The notes beneath the pieces are model-generated. The model worked only from the letters and a program-made list of their open reading frames with translations. It searched no databases and was not told the origin of the DNA. Both the position numbers and the translations under genes were made by a program. Shown here piece after piece: positions 7,199 through 14,333 of a stretch of DNA of 64,000 bases; the first letter of the stretch is position 1, and every line of letters begins with the position of its first letter. This stretch comes from Frondihabitans australicus (lineage in GTDB: Bacteria > Actinomycetota > Actinomycetes > Actinomycetales > Microbacteriaceae): NCBI RefSeq assembly GCF_003634555.1, contig NZ_RBKS01000001.1:620001-684000 (forward strand), in the 5' to 3' direction.

Positions 7199-8422
7199 GT
7201 GAAGGTACTCATCATCGGCGGGGGAGTCGGCGGGCCCGTGCTGGCCCTCGCCCTGGCGAGGGCAGGCCTGGATGCCGAGGTCGAGGTCGTCGAGGCCCGC
7301 ACGCCGAGCGAGGTCGAGGAGGGCTCGTGGATCACCTTCCAGGCCAACGGAATGGACGCCCTCCGCGCCATCGACGCCGCCGGCCCGCTCGAAGAGCAGG
7401 GCTACCCCGTCGAGACGATCTCGTTCGTCAACGGTCGCGGGCGCTCGCTCGGAAGCATGCCGCTCGCGGCGAGTCGCCCCGACCGCCTGACGTCGCGGAT
7501 GCTCGCCCGCCGCACGCTCGCCGGCGGCATCGGGCAGCTCGCACGCGACCGCGGCATCACCCTCACGCACGGTGTCCGCTTCGTGAGCGCGCGCTACGAG
7601 GGCTCGCAGGTCGTCGCCACCTTCAACGACGGCAGCGAGCGGCGGGCCGACCTCCTCGTCGGAGCAGACGGCATCTGGTCGCGCGTCCGCACCTTCATCG
7701 ACCCGAGCGCCGCGCGGCCCCGCTACGTGCCGGTGCTCAACGTCGGCGGCCACCTGCCCGGCTTCCGTGTCGATGTGCCGCAGGGCGAGTTCCGCATGCA
7801 GTTCGGAACCCGCTGCTTCTTCGCGTGGATGCCCACGCCCGACGGCGGCACCGTCTGGTTCGCCAACCCTCCGCACCCGGGCGAACCCGAGCGAGGGTCG
7901 CTCGAGCGGATCTCCGACGCCTCCTGGCGCTCCACGCTCCACACCCTCATGGCGCAGGATCACGGACCCGCCCACGACATAATCGACGCCGCGCCCGAAC
8001 CCCTCCGCGCGTGGGCCACGTACGACCTCCCGACCGTGCGGCGGTGGCACGATTCCCGCGCGGCGGTGCTGCTCGGGGACGCCGCCCACGCGGTCGCGCC
8101 GTCCGCCGGCCAGGGCGCGTCGATGGCGCTGGAGGACGCGGTGACCCTCGCTCGGTGCCTCCGCGACGCGCCCGGAGCCACGGACTCCGCTCGCATCGCC
8201 GCCGCCCTGCCGCGGTACGAGGCGCTGCGCCGGGCGCGCACCGAGAAGATCGTCGCGTACGGGCATCGGTCGTCGAACTCGAAGGCGGCCGGGCCTCTCG
8301 GGCGGGTGGTGCGTGACGCGATCCTGCCGCTGATGTTCGCCCGTGCGGCTCGTGACGGCGGGAAGTCGATGATGTGGCTGCAGGGGCACCACGTGGAGTT
8401 CGATGCGCCCGTTGAGTTCTGA
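7199..8422 (+). CDS. FAD-dependent monooxygenase (group A, PHBH-like)
   Basis: A 407-residue flavoprotein that would hydroxylate or otherwise oxidise an aromatic or similar substrate with NAD(P)H and O2. The FAD ADP-binding motif GGGVGGPVLALALARAG is at about 6-22. The DG motif LLVGADGIWSRVR is near 150-162, and the ribityl-binding GD motif LLGDAAHAVAPSAGQG near 290-305. It resembles the TetX/PHBH family, but the substrate is unknown. The GTG at 7199 with GGGAAGG 8 bases upstream is preferred over a TTG at 7166 that lies inside the operator. It is divergent from and presumably repressed by the MarR protein. Confidence 0.9.
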   Translation: MKVLIIGGGVGGPVLALALARAGLDAEVEVVEARTPSEVEEGSWITFQANGMDALRAIDAAGPLEEQGYPVETISFVNGRGRSLGSMPLAASRPDRLTSRMLARRTLAGGIGQLARDRGITLTHGVRFVSARYEGSQVVATFNDGSERRADLLVGADGIWSRVRTFIDPSAARPRYVPVLNVGGHLPGFRVDVPQGEFRMQFGTRCFFAWMPTPDGGTVWFANPPHPGEPERGSLERISDASWRSTLHTLMAQDHGPAHDIIDAAPEPLRAWATYDLPTVRRWHDSRAAVLLGDAAHAVAPSAGQGASMALEDAVTLARCLRDAPGATDSARIAAALPRYEALRRARTEKIVAYGHRSSNSKAAGPLGRVVRDAILPLMFARAARDGGKSMMWLQGHHVEFDAPVEF

Positions 8423-8659
8423 GGTCGCGGTGACGGTTCCGAGCTCGTGGTGACGCTTGCAGGCGGGCGTGCTCGCCGGCGCGCCGGCGCGCGTGCGTGC
8501 GTGGGCGAGGCGATGACGCGTGCTGGCCACGGGGCGCGCCCGCGCGCGGCCCGGCGGGGCGACGCGCCGGAGGGGGAGTCGCGCCGGGGGCGACGCAACG
8601 GTTTTCGGGCAACGGCAGGGTGCCGCGGCGGTGCGTCTTGCCCGAAAGGCGTTGGCTTG

Positions 8660-8717
8660 GCCGGCGGACGTTGCGTGAACCGGCGGACGTTGCGTGACCC
8701 GGCGGGCGTTGCGTGGC
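8660..8717. repeat. Three tandem copies of a 19-bp unit
   Basis: Units share the core GCGGACGTTGCGTGA or GCGGGCGTTGCGTGG. They are imperfect and lie in non-coding sequence downstream of the monooxygenase. Confidence 0.55.
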
Positions 8718-8787
8718 CTGGGGGAGCCTGCACGGACGGTCGAGCCGGCGCCTGGGCGACGAGGGGGTTGTGTCGCTCTGCGTTATA

Positions 8788-8880
8788 CAGGTTCGCCTGA
8801 ATTCAGGAATTCCTGAAGCTGGCCTCACCCTCGACTTGAACCCCAATTTCAGGTGCGCCTGAATTCAGGCGAAGCTGAAG
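8788..8880. repeat. Pair of nested palindromes around CCTGAATTCAGG
   Basis: CCTGAATTCAGG occurs in both halves, at 8796-8807 and 8859-8870. The second is part of the perfect 16-bp palindrome CGCCTGAATTCAGGCG (8857-8872). Flanks are also related (CAGGTTCG and CAGGTGCG on the left, GAAGCT on the right). The centres are 63 bp apart, i.e. six helical turns, in AT-rich sequence upstream of the GNAT gene. This could be a two-site operator or a relic. Confidence 0.6.
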
Positions 8881-9060
8881 GACGCCCGCGGGCACAGGAC
8901 CCTGGCCGCCGGGCGGGCCGGCGGCTGGTGAGCGCGGGGGCGCGGCCGACCGGTCCGCGGGCTAGCGCGCGAAGGGCACCCCGGGGTCACGCCCGCAGGC
9001 GGTCCACGGGCGCGCGATCGGACCTGTCGCCGCGGGGGAGAGGCGCGGCACGATGAGGGC

Positions 9061-9621
9061 ATGACCACGCTCCGCTTCAGCAACGACCCCGCCGACATCG
9101 ACATCGAGGTCGTGCACCGTTGGTTGTCCGAGCAGTCGTACTGGGCGGCCGGGCGCAGCCGCGAAGCGCACGAGCGCGCGATGGCGGCGTCCCGCAACTA
9201 CGCCGTGCTGGCGGACGAAGCTGCGCCGGGCGACCCCGCGAAAGGAGAGCGTGTGGCCAGCGACCCTGCGCCGGGCGACCCCGCGGCAGGCGAGCGTGTG
9301 GCCGGCGACTCCGCGCCGGGCGACCCTGCGCCGGGCGACCCCGCGACTGGCGAGCGCATCGTCGGCTACGCGCGCGTGATCACCGACGAGGTGACCTTCG
9401 CCTGGTTGGCCGACGTGTTCGTCGATCCTGGGTCCCGGGGCCTCGGAGTCGGCAAGCTCCTCGTGGCGGGAATCGTCGCCGAGCTGGAGCCTCTCGGCCT
9501 CAAGCGGATCGCGCTGCGGACGTCCGACGCGCACGGTCTCTACGCGCAGTTCGGCTTCGCGCCCCTCGGCGGCACGCCCGACGAGGGCATGTGGATGCAG
9601 CGCACTCCTGCCCCGGCCTGA
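9061..9621 (+). CDS. GNAT family N-acetyltransferase with tandem-repeat insert
   Basis: A 186-residue acetyltransferase. The core after the insert reads VGYARVITDEVTFAWLADVF (about 101-120), followed by the acetyl-CoA pyrophosphate-binding RGLGVGK at 126-132 and the C-terminal ALRTSDAHGLYAQFGF signature. Between strand NYAVLAD (47-52) and VGYARV, where relatives normally have a short turn, residues about 55-99 form three copies of a 15-residue unit built on APGDPAxGERVA plus a five-residue partial copy. The insert is in frame, so the enzyme may still fold with a protruding disordered loop. The target substrate is unknown. It stands alone; downstream is a hairpin and the kinase-like gene. Confidence 0.88.
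   Translation: MTTLRFSNDPADIDIEVVHRWLSEQSYWAAGRSREAHERAMAASRNYAVLADEAAPGDPAKGERVASDPAPGDPAAGERVAGDSAPGDPAPGDPATGERIVGYARVITDEVTFAWLADVFVDPGSRGLGVGKLLVAGIVAELEPLGLKRIALRTSDAHGLYAQFGFAPLGGTPDEGMWMQRTPAPA
9223..9363 (+). repeat. 45-bp in-frame coding tandem repeat
   Basis: Three 45-bp copies, each beginning GCGCCGGGCGACCC, with a 15-bp partial duplication before the last. Third-position differences between copies (for example GTGTGG against GCATCG) show the expansion is not brand new. The unit length is a multiple of three, so the reading frame survives copy-number changes. Confidence 0.8.
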
Positions 9622-9624
9622 CGC

Positions 9625-9682
9625 CGAGTGGCACCGTTCTGCTGATGAAGCACGCCGCGCATCAGCAGTTTTCTGGCACTCG
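9625..9682. repeat. Dispersed hairpin, GAGTGGCA family, copy 1
   Basis: An imperfect inverted repeat starting CGAGTGGCA and ending GGCACTCG, with inner arms CTGCTGATG/CATCAGCAG. It lies between the GNAT gene and the kinase-like gene. The same outer arms and CATCAGCAG segment recur at 10581-10636 and 10801-10860. Confidence 0.75.
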
Positions 9683-9701
9683 AGGGCGGCAGACTGAGGG
9701 T

Positions 9702-10529
9702 GTGATCGGCGACGAGGCTCCGGGCGATGAGACTCTGCGGGCGTTCGGGCTCGATCCGGGCGAGGCGGGCCTCCCCGTGCGGCTCGAGGGCGGGCGCGGG
9801 CTGACGTGGGCGGCGGGAGCCGTGATCCTGCGCCCCCATGACGAGCCCGACGAAGCGATCTGGAAGGCCGAGACCCTCGAGCGCCTGCCTCCCGGCGACG
9901 GGTTCACGGTGCCGGCGCCGCGACGCACGGTCGACGGCGGCTGGCTCGCCGACGGGTGGGAGGCCCAGGCCCGGGTCGCAGGAGCAGCCGCCCCGTCCCG
10001 CGTGGCCGACGTCGTCGCGGCCGGCACCGCCTTCCACCGAGCGTTGGCGAACGTCGAACGGCCGGCGTTCATCGCCCGCAAGACCAACCGCTGGAGCATC
10101 GCCGATCGCCTCGCCTGGGGCGACCCCGAGCCGCCCGGCGCCCCGGCCGCCGCGCTGCCGGACGACCCTCAGCTCGCCGCGCTCGTCGGCGCGCTCGAGC
10201 CCCTCGACCTCCCCTCGCAGGTGATCCACGGCGACCTGCTCGGCAACGTCCTCTTCGCGCCGGGGCTCCCGCCCGCCGTGATCGACTGGGCGCCGTACTG
10301 GAGGCCGGTCGGCTTCGGCGCGGCGGTCGCGGTCGCCGACGCGGTCGTCTGGCACGGGGTCGGGCTGCAGGAGCTGGCGCACGACCACGGCCACACCGGG
10401 TGGCGCCAGCTCCTGCTCCGCGCCCTCGTGTACCGCATCGCCACACAGCACTTCGCCGGCCGGTGGGACTCGCGCTTCGCCGCCCGTCACGCCCCCGTCG
10501 TCGCTGCCGCCCTCGCCCTCCCGCGGTAG
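9702..10529 (+). CDS. Aminoglycoside-phosphotransferase-like protein (TIGR02569-like)
   Basis: A 275-residue protein of the protein-kinase-like APH fold. The catalytic-loop pattern is VIHGDLLGNVLF at about 175-186, and the Mg-binding VIDWAPYWRP follows near 194-203. The sequence after it (FGAAVAVADAVVW) resembles the actinobacterial TIGR02569 family as I remember it. That family has an APH fold but no proven substrate. The GTG at 9702 is favoured because the upstream in-frame ATG at 9645 would translate through a dispersed hairpin. The ribosome site is weak (GAGGG directly upstream), so the start is uncertain. Monocistronic. Confidence 0.75.
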   Translation: MIGDEAPGDETLRAFGLDPGEAGLPVRLEGGRGLTWAAGAVILRPHDEPDEAIWKAETLERLPPGDGFTVPAPRRTVDGGWLADGWEAQARVAGAAAPSRVADVVAAGTAFHRALANVERPAFIARKTNRWSIADRLAWGDPEPPGAPAAALPDDPQLAALVGALEPLDLPSQVIHGDLLGNVLFAPGLPPAVIDWAPYWRPVGFGAAVAVADAVVWHGVGLQELAHDHGHTGWRQLLLRALVYRIATQHFAGRWDSRFAARHAPVVAAALALPR

Positions 10530-10580
10530 CCCGCCGCCCTCGCCCCCGCCCGCCCTCGCCCCGCCCCGCTCCAGGGCGCC

Positions 10581-10636
10581 GAGTGGCAGAAAACTGCGGA
10601 TGCGCGTCGCCCGACATCAGCAGCTTTCTGCCACTC
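10581..10636. repeat. Dispersed hairpin, GAGTGGCA family, copy 2
   Basis: Arms GAGTGGCAGAAAACTGCGG... and ...CAGCAGCTTTCTGCCACTC pair over 22 bp with two mismatches around a 12-nt loop. Related to copies at 9625 and 10801. Confidence 0.82.
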
Positions 10637-10713
10637 GGGGGAGAGCAGGTGGGCCCGAGCATCGTGCCGGGCGCCCCGAGCTGGGCGTGGCGTCGTGTGC
10701 CGCGTCCAACGTC

Positions 10714-10749
10714 ATTTCAGATCGCGTTGAATCCAACGCGATCTGAAAT
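10714..10749. terminator. Perfect 16-bp stem hairpin
   Basis: ATTTCAGATCGCGTTG at 10714-10729 pairs exactly with CAACGCGATCTGAAAT at 10734-10749 around loop AATC. It begins with AT-rich bases, so read in either direction the stem ends in A/T-rich sequence. A bidirectional terminator between the convergent genes is plausible. Confidence 0.6.
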
Positions 10750-10800
10750 CACCGGGAGGACAACACATCCCGTGTCACGTGCCGAGCCTCCACGCTCCCG

Positions 10801-10860
10801 GCGAGTGGCAGAAAAGTGCGGATGCGCGGCACCCGGCATCAGCAGATTTCTGCCACTCGC
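10801..10860. repeat. Dispersed hairpin, GAGTGGCA family, copy 3
   Basis: Arms GCGAGTGGCAGAAAAGTGCG and the matching ...ATTTCTGCCACTCGC pair over 25 bp with about three mismatches. It lies 60 bp past the permease stop (10920). Same family as 9625 and 10581. Confidence 0.82.
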
Positions 10861-10919
10861 GGGAGCGGGGGCGGGGCGGGGCGGGCGAGGGAGGCCAGCA
10901 GGAGCCAGCAGGAGCCCGG

Positions 10920-11840
10920 CTACTTCAGCCCCGACTCCGCAATACCCTGCACGAACTGCCGCTGGAAGATCAGGAAGACGATGATCACCGGGATCATCGA
11001 CAGCAGCGTCACCGCCATGATCTGATCCCACGGGTGCGAGTACGCGCCGTTGAGCGAGTTGAGCCCGACCGACATCGTGAAGCGGTTCGACGTCTGCAGC
11101 GTGACCAGCGGCCAGATGAAGTCGTTCCAGCGCCAGACGAAGGTGAGGATCGTCAGCACCGCGATCAGCGGCCCGCTCATCGGCAGCACGACCCGCAGGA
11201 AGATCCGCAGCTCGCTCGCCCCGTCCACCCGCGCCGCCTCGATCAGCTCGTCGGGCAGCGCCACCAGGAACTGCCGCGCGATGAAGATGCAGATGCCCTG
11301 CGCGGCCGACGGCAGGATCACCGACCAGTACGAGTTGACGAGCCCCAGCTTCGAGATGATCACGAACTCCGGCACCACGATCACCTGGATCGGCACCATG
11401 ATCGTCAAGAGCATCAGCGCGAACAGCGCGTTGCGGCCCCGGAACCGGTACTTCGCGAACGCGTAGCCGGCGAGCAGCGAGATCGACACCGAGATGAGCA
11501 CGCTCGCGACCGAGATGATCGTCGAGTTCAGCATCCACGTGCCGATCGGCTGATCCTCGAACACGCGCGCGAACACGCTGAGGTCGAAGTGCTTCGGCCA
11601 GAGCGAGAAGCCCGAGCCCTGCGACAGGCCGCCGGGGCTGATCGCGGTGACGAACACCCAGTACACCGGGAAGAACATCACCAGCGCACCCAATGCCAGC
11701 AGCGCCCAGACGACCCACCTCCCGACCGCCCCGCGCGTCGACCCGCGTCGACGACGCCCCGCGCCCGACGAACCCGACGCGCCGGGCGCAGGATCCAGTA
11801 CCCGCACCCCCGACGTCTTCCCTGCACCGACAGCCGTCAC
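10920..11840 (-). CDS. Carbohydrate ABC transporter permease (MalG-type)
   Basis: A 306-residue inner-membrane permease of a CUT1 sugar importer. A basic, glycine/serine-rich N-terminus precedes six membrane helices. The EAA loop near 205-225 reads ELIEAARVDGASELRIFLRVVLPM and contacts the ATPase. The GTG start (11840) overlaps the TGA of the other permease (GTGA), showing tight coupling. It is the last gene of an operon running GH4 glycosidase, binding protein, permease, permease. No ATP-binding gene is present, as usual for actinobacterial CUT1 systems that share an MsiK-type ATPase. Confidence 0.93.
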   Translation of the reverse strand: MTAVGAGKTSGVRVLDPAPGASGSSGAGRRRRGSTRGAVGRWVVWALLALGALVMFFPVYWVFVTAISPGGLSQGSGFSLWPKHFDLSVFARVFEDQPIGTWMLNSTIISVASVLISVSISLLAGYAFAKYRFRGRNALFALMLLTIMVPIQVIVVPEFVIISKLGLVNSYWSVILPSAAQGICIFIARQFLVALPDELIEAARVDGASELRIFLRVVLPMSGPLIAVLTILTFVWRWNDFIWPLVTLQTSNRFTMSVGLNSLNGAYSHPWDQIMAVTLLSMIPVIIVFLIFQRQFVQGIAESGLK

Positions 11841-12844
11841 GACTCCTCCTCCGTCCTCTTCGCGATCCGATTCCGCAGCAGCGTCAGAAGCAGCAGCACC
11901 ACGACCAGGAACACGCCGATCGCCGACGCGTAGCCCATCTGACCGTTGGTGAAGGCCGAGCGGAAGATGTACTGGATGAGCACCGTGGTCGAGAACCCGG
12001 GCCCTCCGCCCGTCATCACGTAGATCACGTCGAACGCCTGCAGCGAGAACACGACGTTCAGGACGATGAGCATGTACGTGGTGGGGTTCAGGAGGGGCCA
12101 GGTGATGCCGGTGAAGCGTCGCCAGGATCCTGCGCCATCGATCTGAGCCGCCTCGAGCAGCGACGGGTTGATGCCCTGCAGCGCGGCGAGGTACGTCACC
12201 ATGCAGAAGCCGATGCGGCCCCAGACGACCGCGAGGATCACCGTCACCATGGCCCAGTCGGGCGACGTCAGCCAGCCGATGCGGGGCAGCCCGATCGCCT
12301 GGAGGAAGGCGTCGACCACGCCGTCGTTGCTGTCGAACATCCAGATGAACACCAGCGACACGGCGACGCCCGAGACCACCATCGGCAGGAAGTACAGGCT
12401 GCGGATGATGCCTCGGCCCGGCAGCTTCCGGTTCAGCATGATGGCGAGCAGGAGCCCGAGAGCCGCGCTCGTGGGCACCGTCCCCACCGTGAAGATGAGG
12501 GTGTTCTTCACCGCCTCCCAGAACAGCGGCGTCGTGAGCATCGTCTGGTAGTTCTGCAGCCCGACGAAGGTGCCGCCGCCGAACACCTGCACGTTCTCGA
12601 AGCTGAGCACGACGGAGGCGAGGATCGGGGCGAACGCGAACACCGAGAACAGCACGAGGCTCGGGGTGACGAACGCCCACGGGGCGACGCGCGACTCGCG
12701 CCGCGAGCGACCGGAGCGGCCGGAACGACCCGCGCCGCCGGTGCCTCCGACGGCGCCGGCGCCGCGACCGCGGGACGGGCGGCGCCCGCCGACGGAGATC
12801 CTCCCGTCGGCGGGCGCTTCACTGCGGGTGGGGACGCTCGTCAT
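11837..12844 (-). CDS. Carbohydrate ABC transporter permease (MalF-type)
   Basis: A 335-residue permease. Residues 1-50 are an unusually Arg/Gly/Ser-rich cytoplasmic tail, with repeated GRSGRSGRS. Six hydrophobic helices follow, and the EAA loop LLEAAQIDGAGSWRRFTGITWPLL near 225-248. It pairs with the downstream permease to form the channel. The ATG overlaps the stop of the binding-protein gene (ATGA), and its own stop overlaps the next start. All three gene junctions in this importer overlap by 4 bp, fixing stoichiometry through coupled translation. Confidence 0.93.
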   Translation of the reverse strand: MTSVPTRSEAPADGRISVGGRRPSRGRGAGAVGGTGGAGRSGRSGRSRRESRVAPWAFVTPSLVLFSVFAFAPILASVVLSFENVQVFGGGTFVGLQNYQTMLTTPLFWEAVKNTLIFTVGTVPTSAALGLLLAIMLNRKLPGRGIIRSLYFLPMVVSGVAVSLVFIWMFDSNDGVVDAFLQAIGLPRIGWLTSPDWAMVTVILAVVWGRIGFCMVTYLAALQGINPSLLEAAQIDGAGSWRRFTGITWPLLNPTTYMLIVLNVVFSLQAFDVIYVMTGGGPGFSTTVLIQYIFRSAFTNGQMGYASAIGVFLVVVLLLLTLLRNRIAKRTEEES

Positions 12845-14190
12845 GACGCCGCGTTCTGGATGCCCGACGCGATGGCCTTCGCCGTCGCCGTCGGAGTCTG
12901 GCTGCCGATGAAGCACAGGTCGAGCTGGTCGGCCAGCACCTCGTTGATCGTCGCGAAGTCGGGCAGCGTCTCGACCTTCGCCATGGCCGCCGGCACCGTC
13001 TTCGCCTGCTCGCTGAACAGTGCCATCTGCTTCGACTGCGACGAGAACGTGAGCGTCTCGTCCTGCAGCGCGGTCCGGACGGGGAGGAAGAGGTCGGTCT
13101 CGCAGAAGTACTTCATGTTCGCCTCGTTGCAGACGAACTGGATGAAGTCGGCCGCGACGGCCGGGCTCTTCGACGACTTCGACACCGACAGCAGGTTGCC
13201 GCCGAGGTCGGAGGCGCGCGACTTGTCCTGCGGCATGTAGGTGATGTCCCACTTGTCGGTGGAGAAGCCCTTCGCGACCTCGCCCATGATCCAGTCGCCC
13301 CAGATCATGAGGCCGACCTGGCCCGACGTGAAGAGGTTCTCGACCGCCGCCGTCGTCGACCCCTTGATCGTGTTCGACTTCGGGATCAGGCCCTCGTTGT
13401 AGAGGTTCTGGAACCACGCGATCGCCTCGATGCCGGTGGCGTTGTCGATGGCCGGCGTCTTGCCGTCGTCCTCCAGCAGCTTGCCGCCGTGCATGTAGAG
13501 GAACGGCAGCCACCGGTACGCCGTGTTCGCCCCCTCGAAGCCGTACGCGACGGCGGCCTTGCCGGTCTCCTGCTTGACGTCCTTCGCCAGCGACAGGAAC
13601 TGGTCCCAGGTCCACGCGTCGTCGATCGTCGTCGGGATCTTCGCACCGACCTTCGCCATGACGTCCTTGCGGTAGTACGTGCCGAAGGTGTCGGTGTGCT
13701 GCGGGATCCCGTGCACCTTGCCGTCGACCTGCGCGGCCTTCCAGAACGTCTCGCCGAAGCCGTCCCCGTAGCCCTTCTTCAGGTAGTCGTCGAGGGCGAC
13801 GAAGCCGCCGTTCTGCGCCCACCGGCCGAAGCCCTGCCAGGTGTTGCGGATGATGTCGGGCGCGTTGCCGCCGGCGAGCTGGGTCGACATGTACTGGTTG
13901 AAGTCGCCGTTCGGCGTCACCTGCACCTTGATGTTCACGCCGGGGTACATCTTCTTGTACTCGGCGGCGAACTTGCGGTACGCGACGACGTCGGCCGGGA
14001 TGTTCCAGGTGGTGAGCACCAGGTCGGCCTTCGTGCTCTTCGTCACCGCCGCGGTCCCCGCGCTGGCACCGGTCGAGGTGCTGCAGGCGGCGAGAGCGGG
14101 AGCGAGGGCCGCGAGGCCGGCGGCGCTCGCCGCGTACTTCAGGACGGTGCGGCGACTGACGCCGGGTGTCTCGCTGTCGTGTCCGGGCAT
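12841..14190 (-). CDS. Extracellular sugar-binding lipoprotein of the CUT1 importer
   Basis: A 449-residue solute-binding protein. The N-terminus has a twin-arginine SRRTVLKYAA at 12-21, a hydrophobic core and the lipobox LAAC with cysteine 36, so it is predicted to be exported by Tat and lipid-anchored. The mature part follows the family 1 binding-protein fold (VVLTTWNIPAD-like start, LMIWGDW near 290). The substrate is inferred as an alpha-galactoside from the upstream GH4 enzyme and AraC regulator. The gap of 136 bp to the GH4 gene is G-rich but has no clear separate promoter. Confidence 0.92.
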   Translation of the reverse strand: MPGHDSETPGVSRRTVLKYAASAAGLAALAPALAACSTSTGASAGTAAVTKSTKADLVLTTWNIPADVVAYRKFAAEYKKMYPGVNIKVQVTPNGDFNQYMSTQLAGGNAPDIIRNTWQGFGRWAQNGGFVALDDYLKKGYGDGFGETFWKAAQVDGKVHGIPQHTDTFGTYYRKDVMAKVGAKIPTTIDDAWTWDQFLSLAKDVKQETGKAAVAYGFEGANTAYRWLPFLYMHGGKLLEDDGKTPAIDNATGIEAIAWFQNLYNEGLIPKSNTIKGSTTAAVENLFTSGQVGLMIWGDWIMGEVAKGFSTDKWDITYMPQDKSRASDLGGNLLSVSKSSKSPAVAADFIQFVCNEANMKYFCETDLFLPVRTALQDETLTFSSQSKQMALFSEQAKTVPAAMAKVETLPDFATINEVLADQLDLCFIGSQTPTATAKAIASGIQNAAS

Positions 14191-14310
14191 GGGAACTCCT
14201 TTGTTCGTGGTGGGTGCGCGCGAGGGCGCGCGGGAGCGAGCCGGCGGCCGCTGTCGTTCCGCCGGGCGGGGTGGGTCTGAGTTCTGGTCTCTGGGGTCTG
14301 GTCGGGTGAG

Positions 14311-14333
14311 GTGGGGTGGGGTGGGGTCAGTGG
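14311..14333 (+). other. G-quadruplex-forming run
   Basis: Runs GGGG-T-GGGG-T-GGGG-TCAGT-GGG lie on the strand opposite the transcripts, at the GH4 stop codon and start of the 136-bp spacer. A quadruplex on the non-template side, or the C-rich mRNA, could affect read-through into the transporter genes. Confidence 0.45.

Larger units (their letters stand above)
8423..9060. other. 638-bp gap without a convincing gene
   Basis: The first part (to about 8660) is extremely GC-rich with GCGC/CGCG runs. Open frames there are low-complexity and lack a plausible ribosome site. At about 8660-8720 a 19-bp unit containing GGCGGACGTTGCGTGA is repeated three times with small changes. At 8788-8880 lie AT-richer nested palindromes (listed separately). 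Nothing else was recognised. Confidence 0.6.
10530..10919. other. 390-bp convergent intergenic region rich in hairpins
   Basis: Lies between the 3' ends of the kinase-like gene and the ABC permease gene. It contains three strong inverted repeats (10581-10636, 10714-10749 and 10801-10860, listed separately) and no credible coding sequence. Any of them could stop transcription from either side, though none is followed by a clear T-run. Confidence 0.7.

Noticed and set aside
8447-8800. Open frame of 117 codons in the gene-free gap
   Set aside because: Low-complexity Arg/Ala/Gly sequence with no ribosome site; a by-product of extreme GC.
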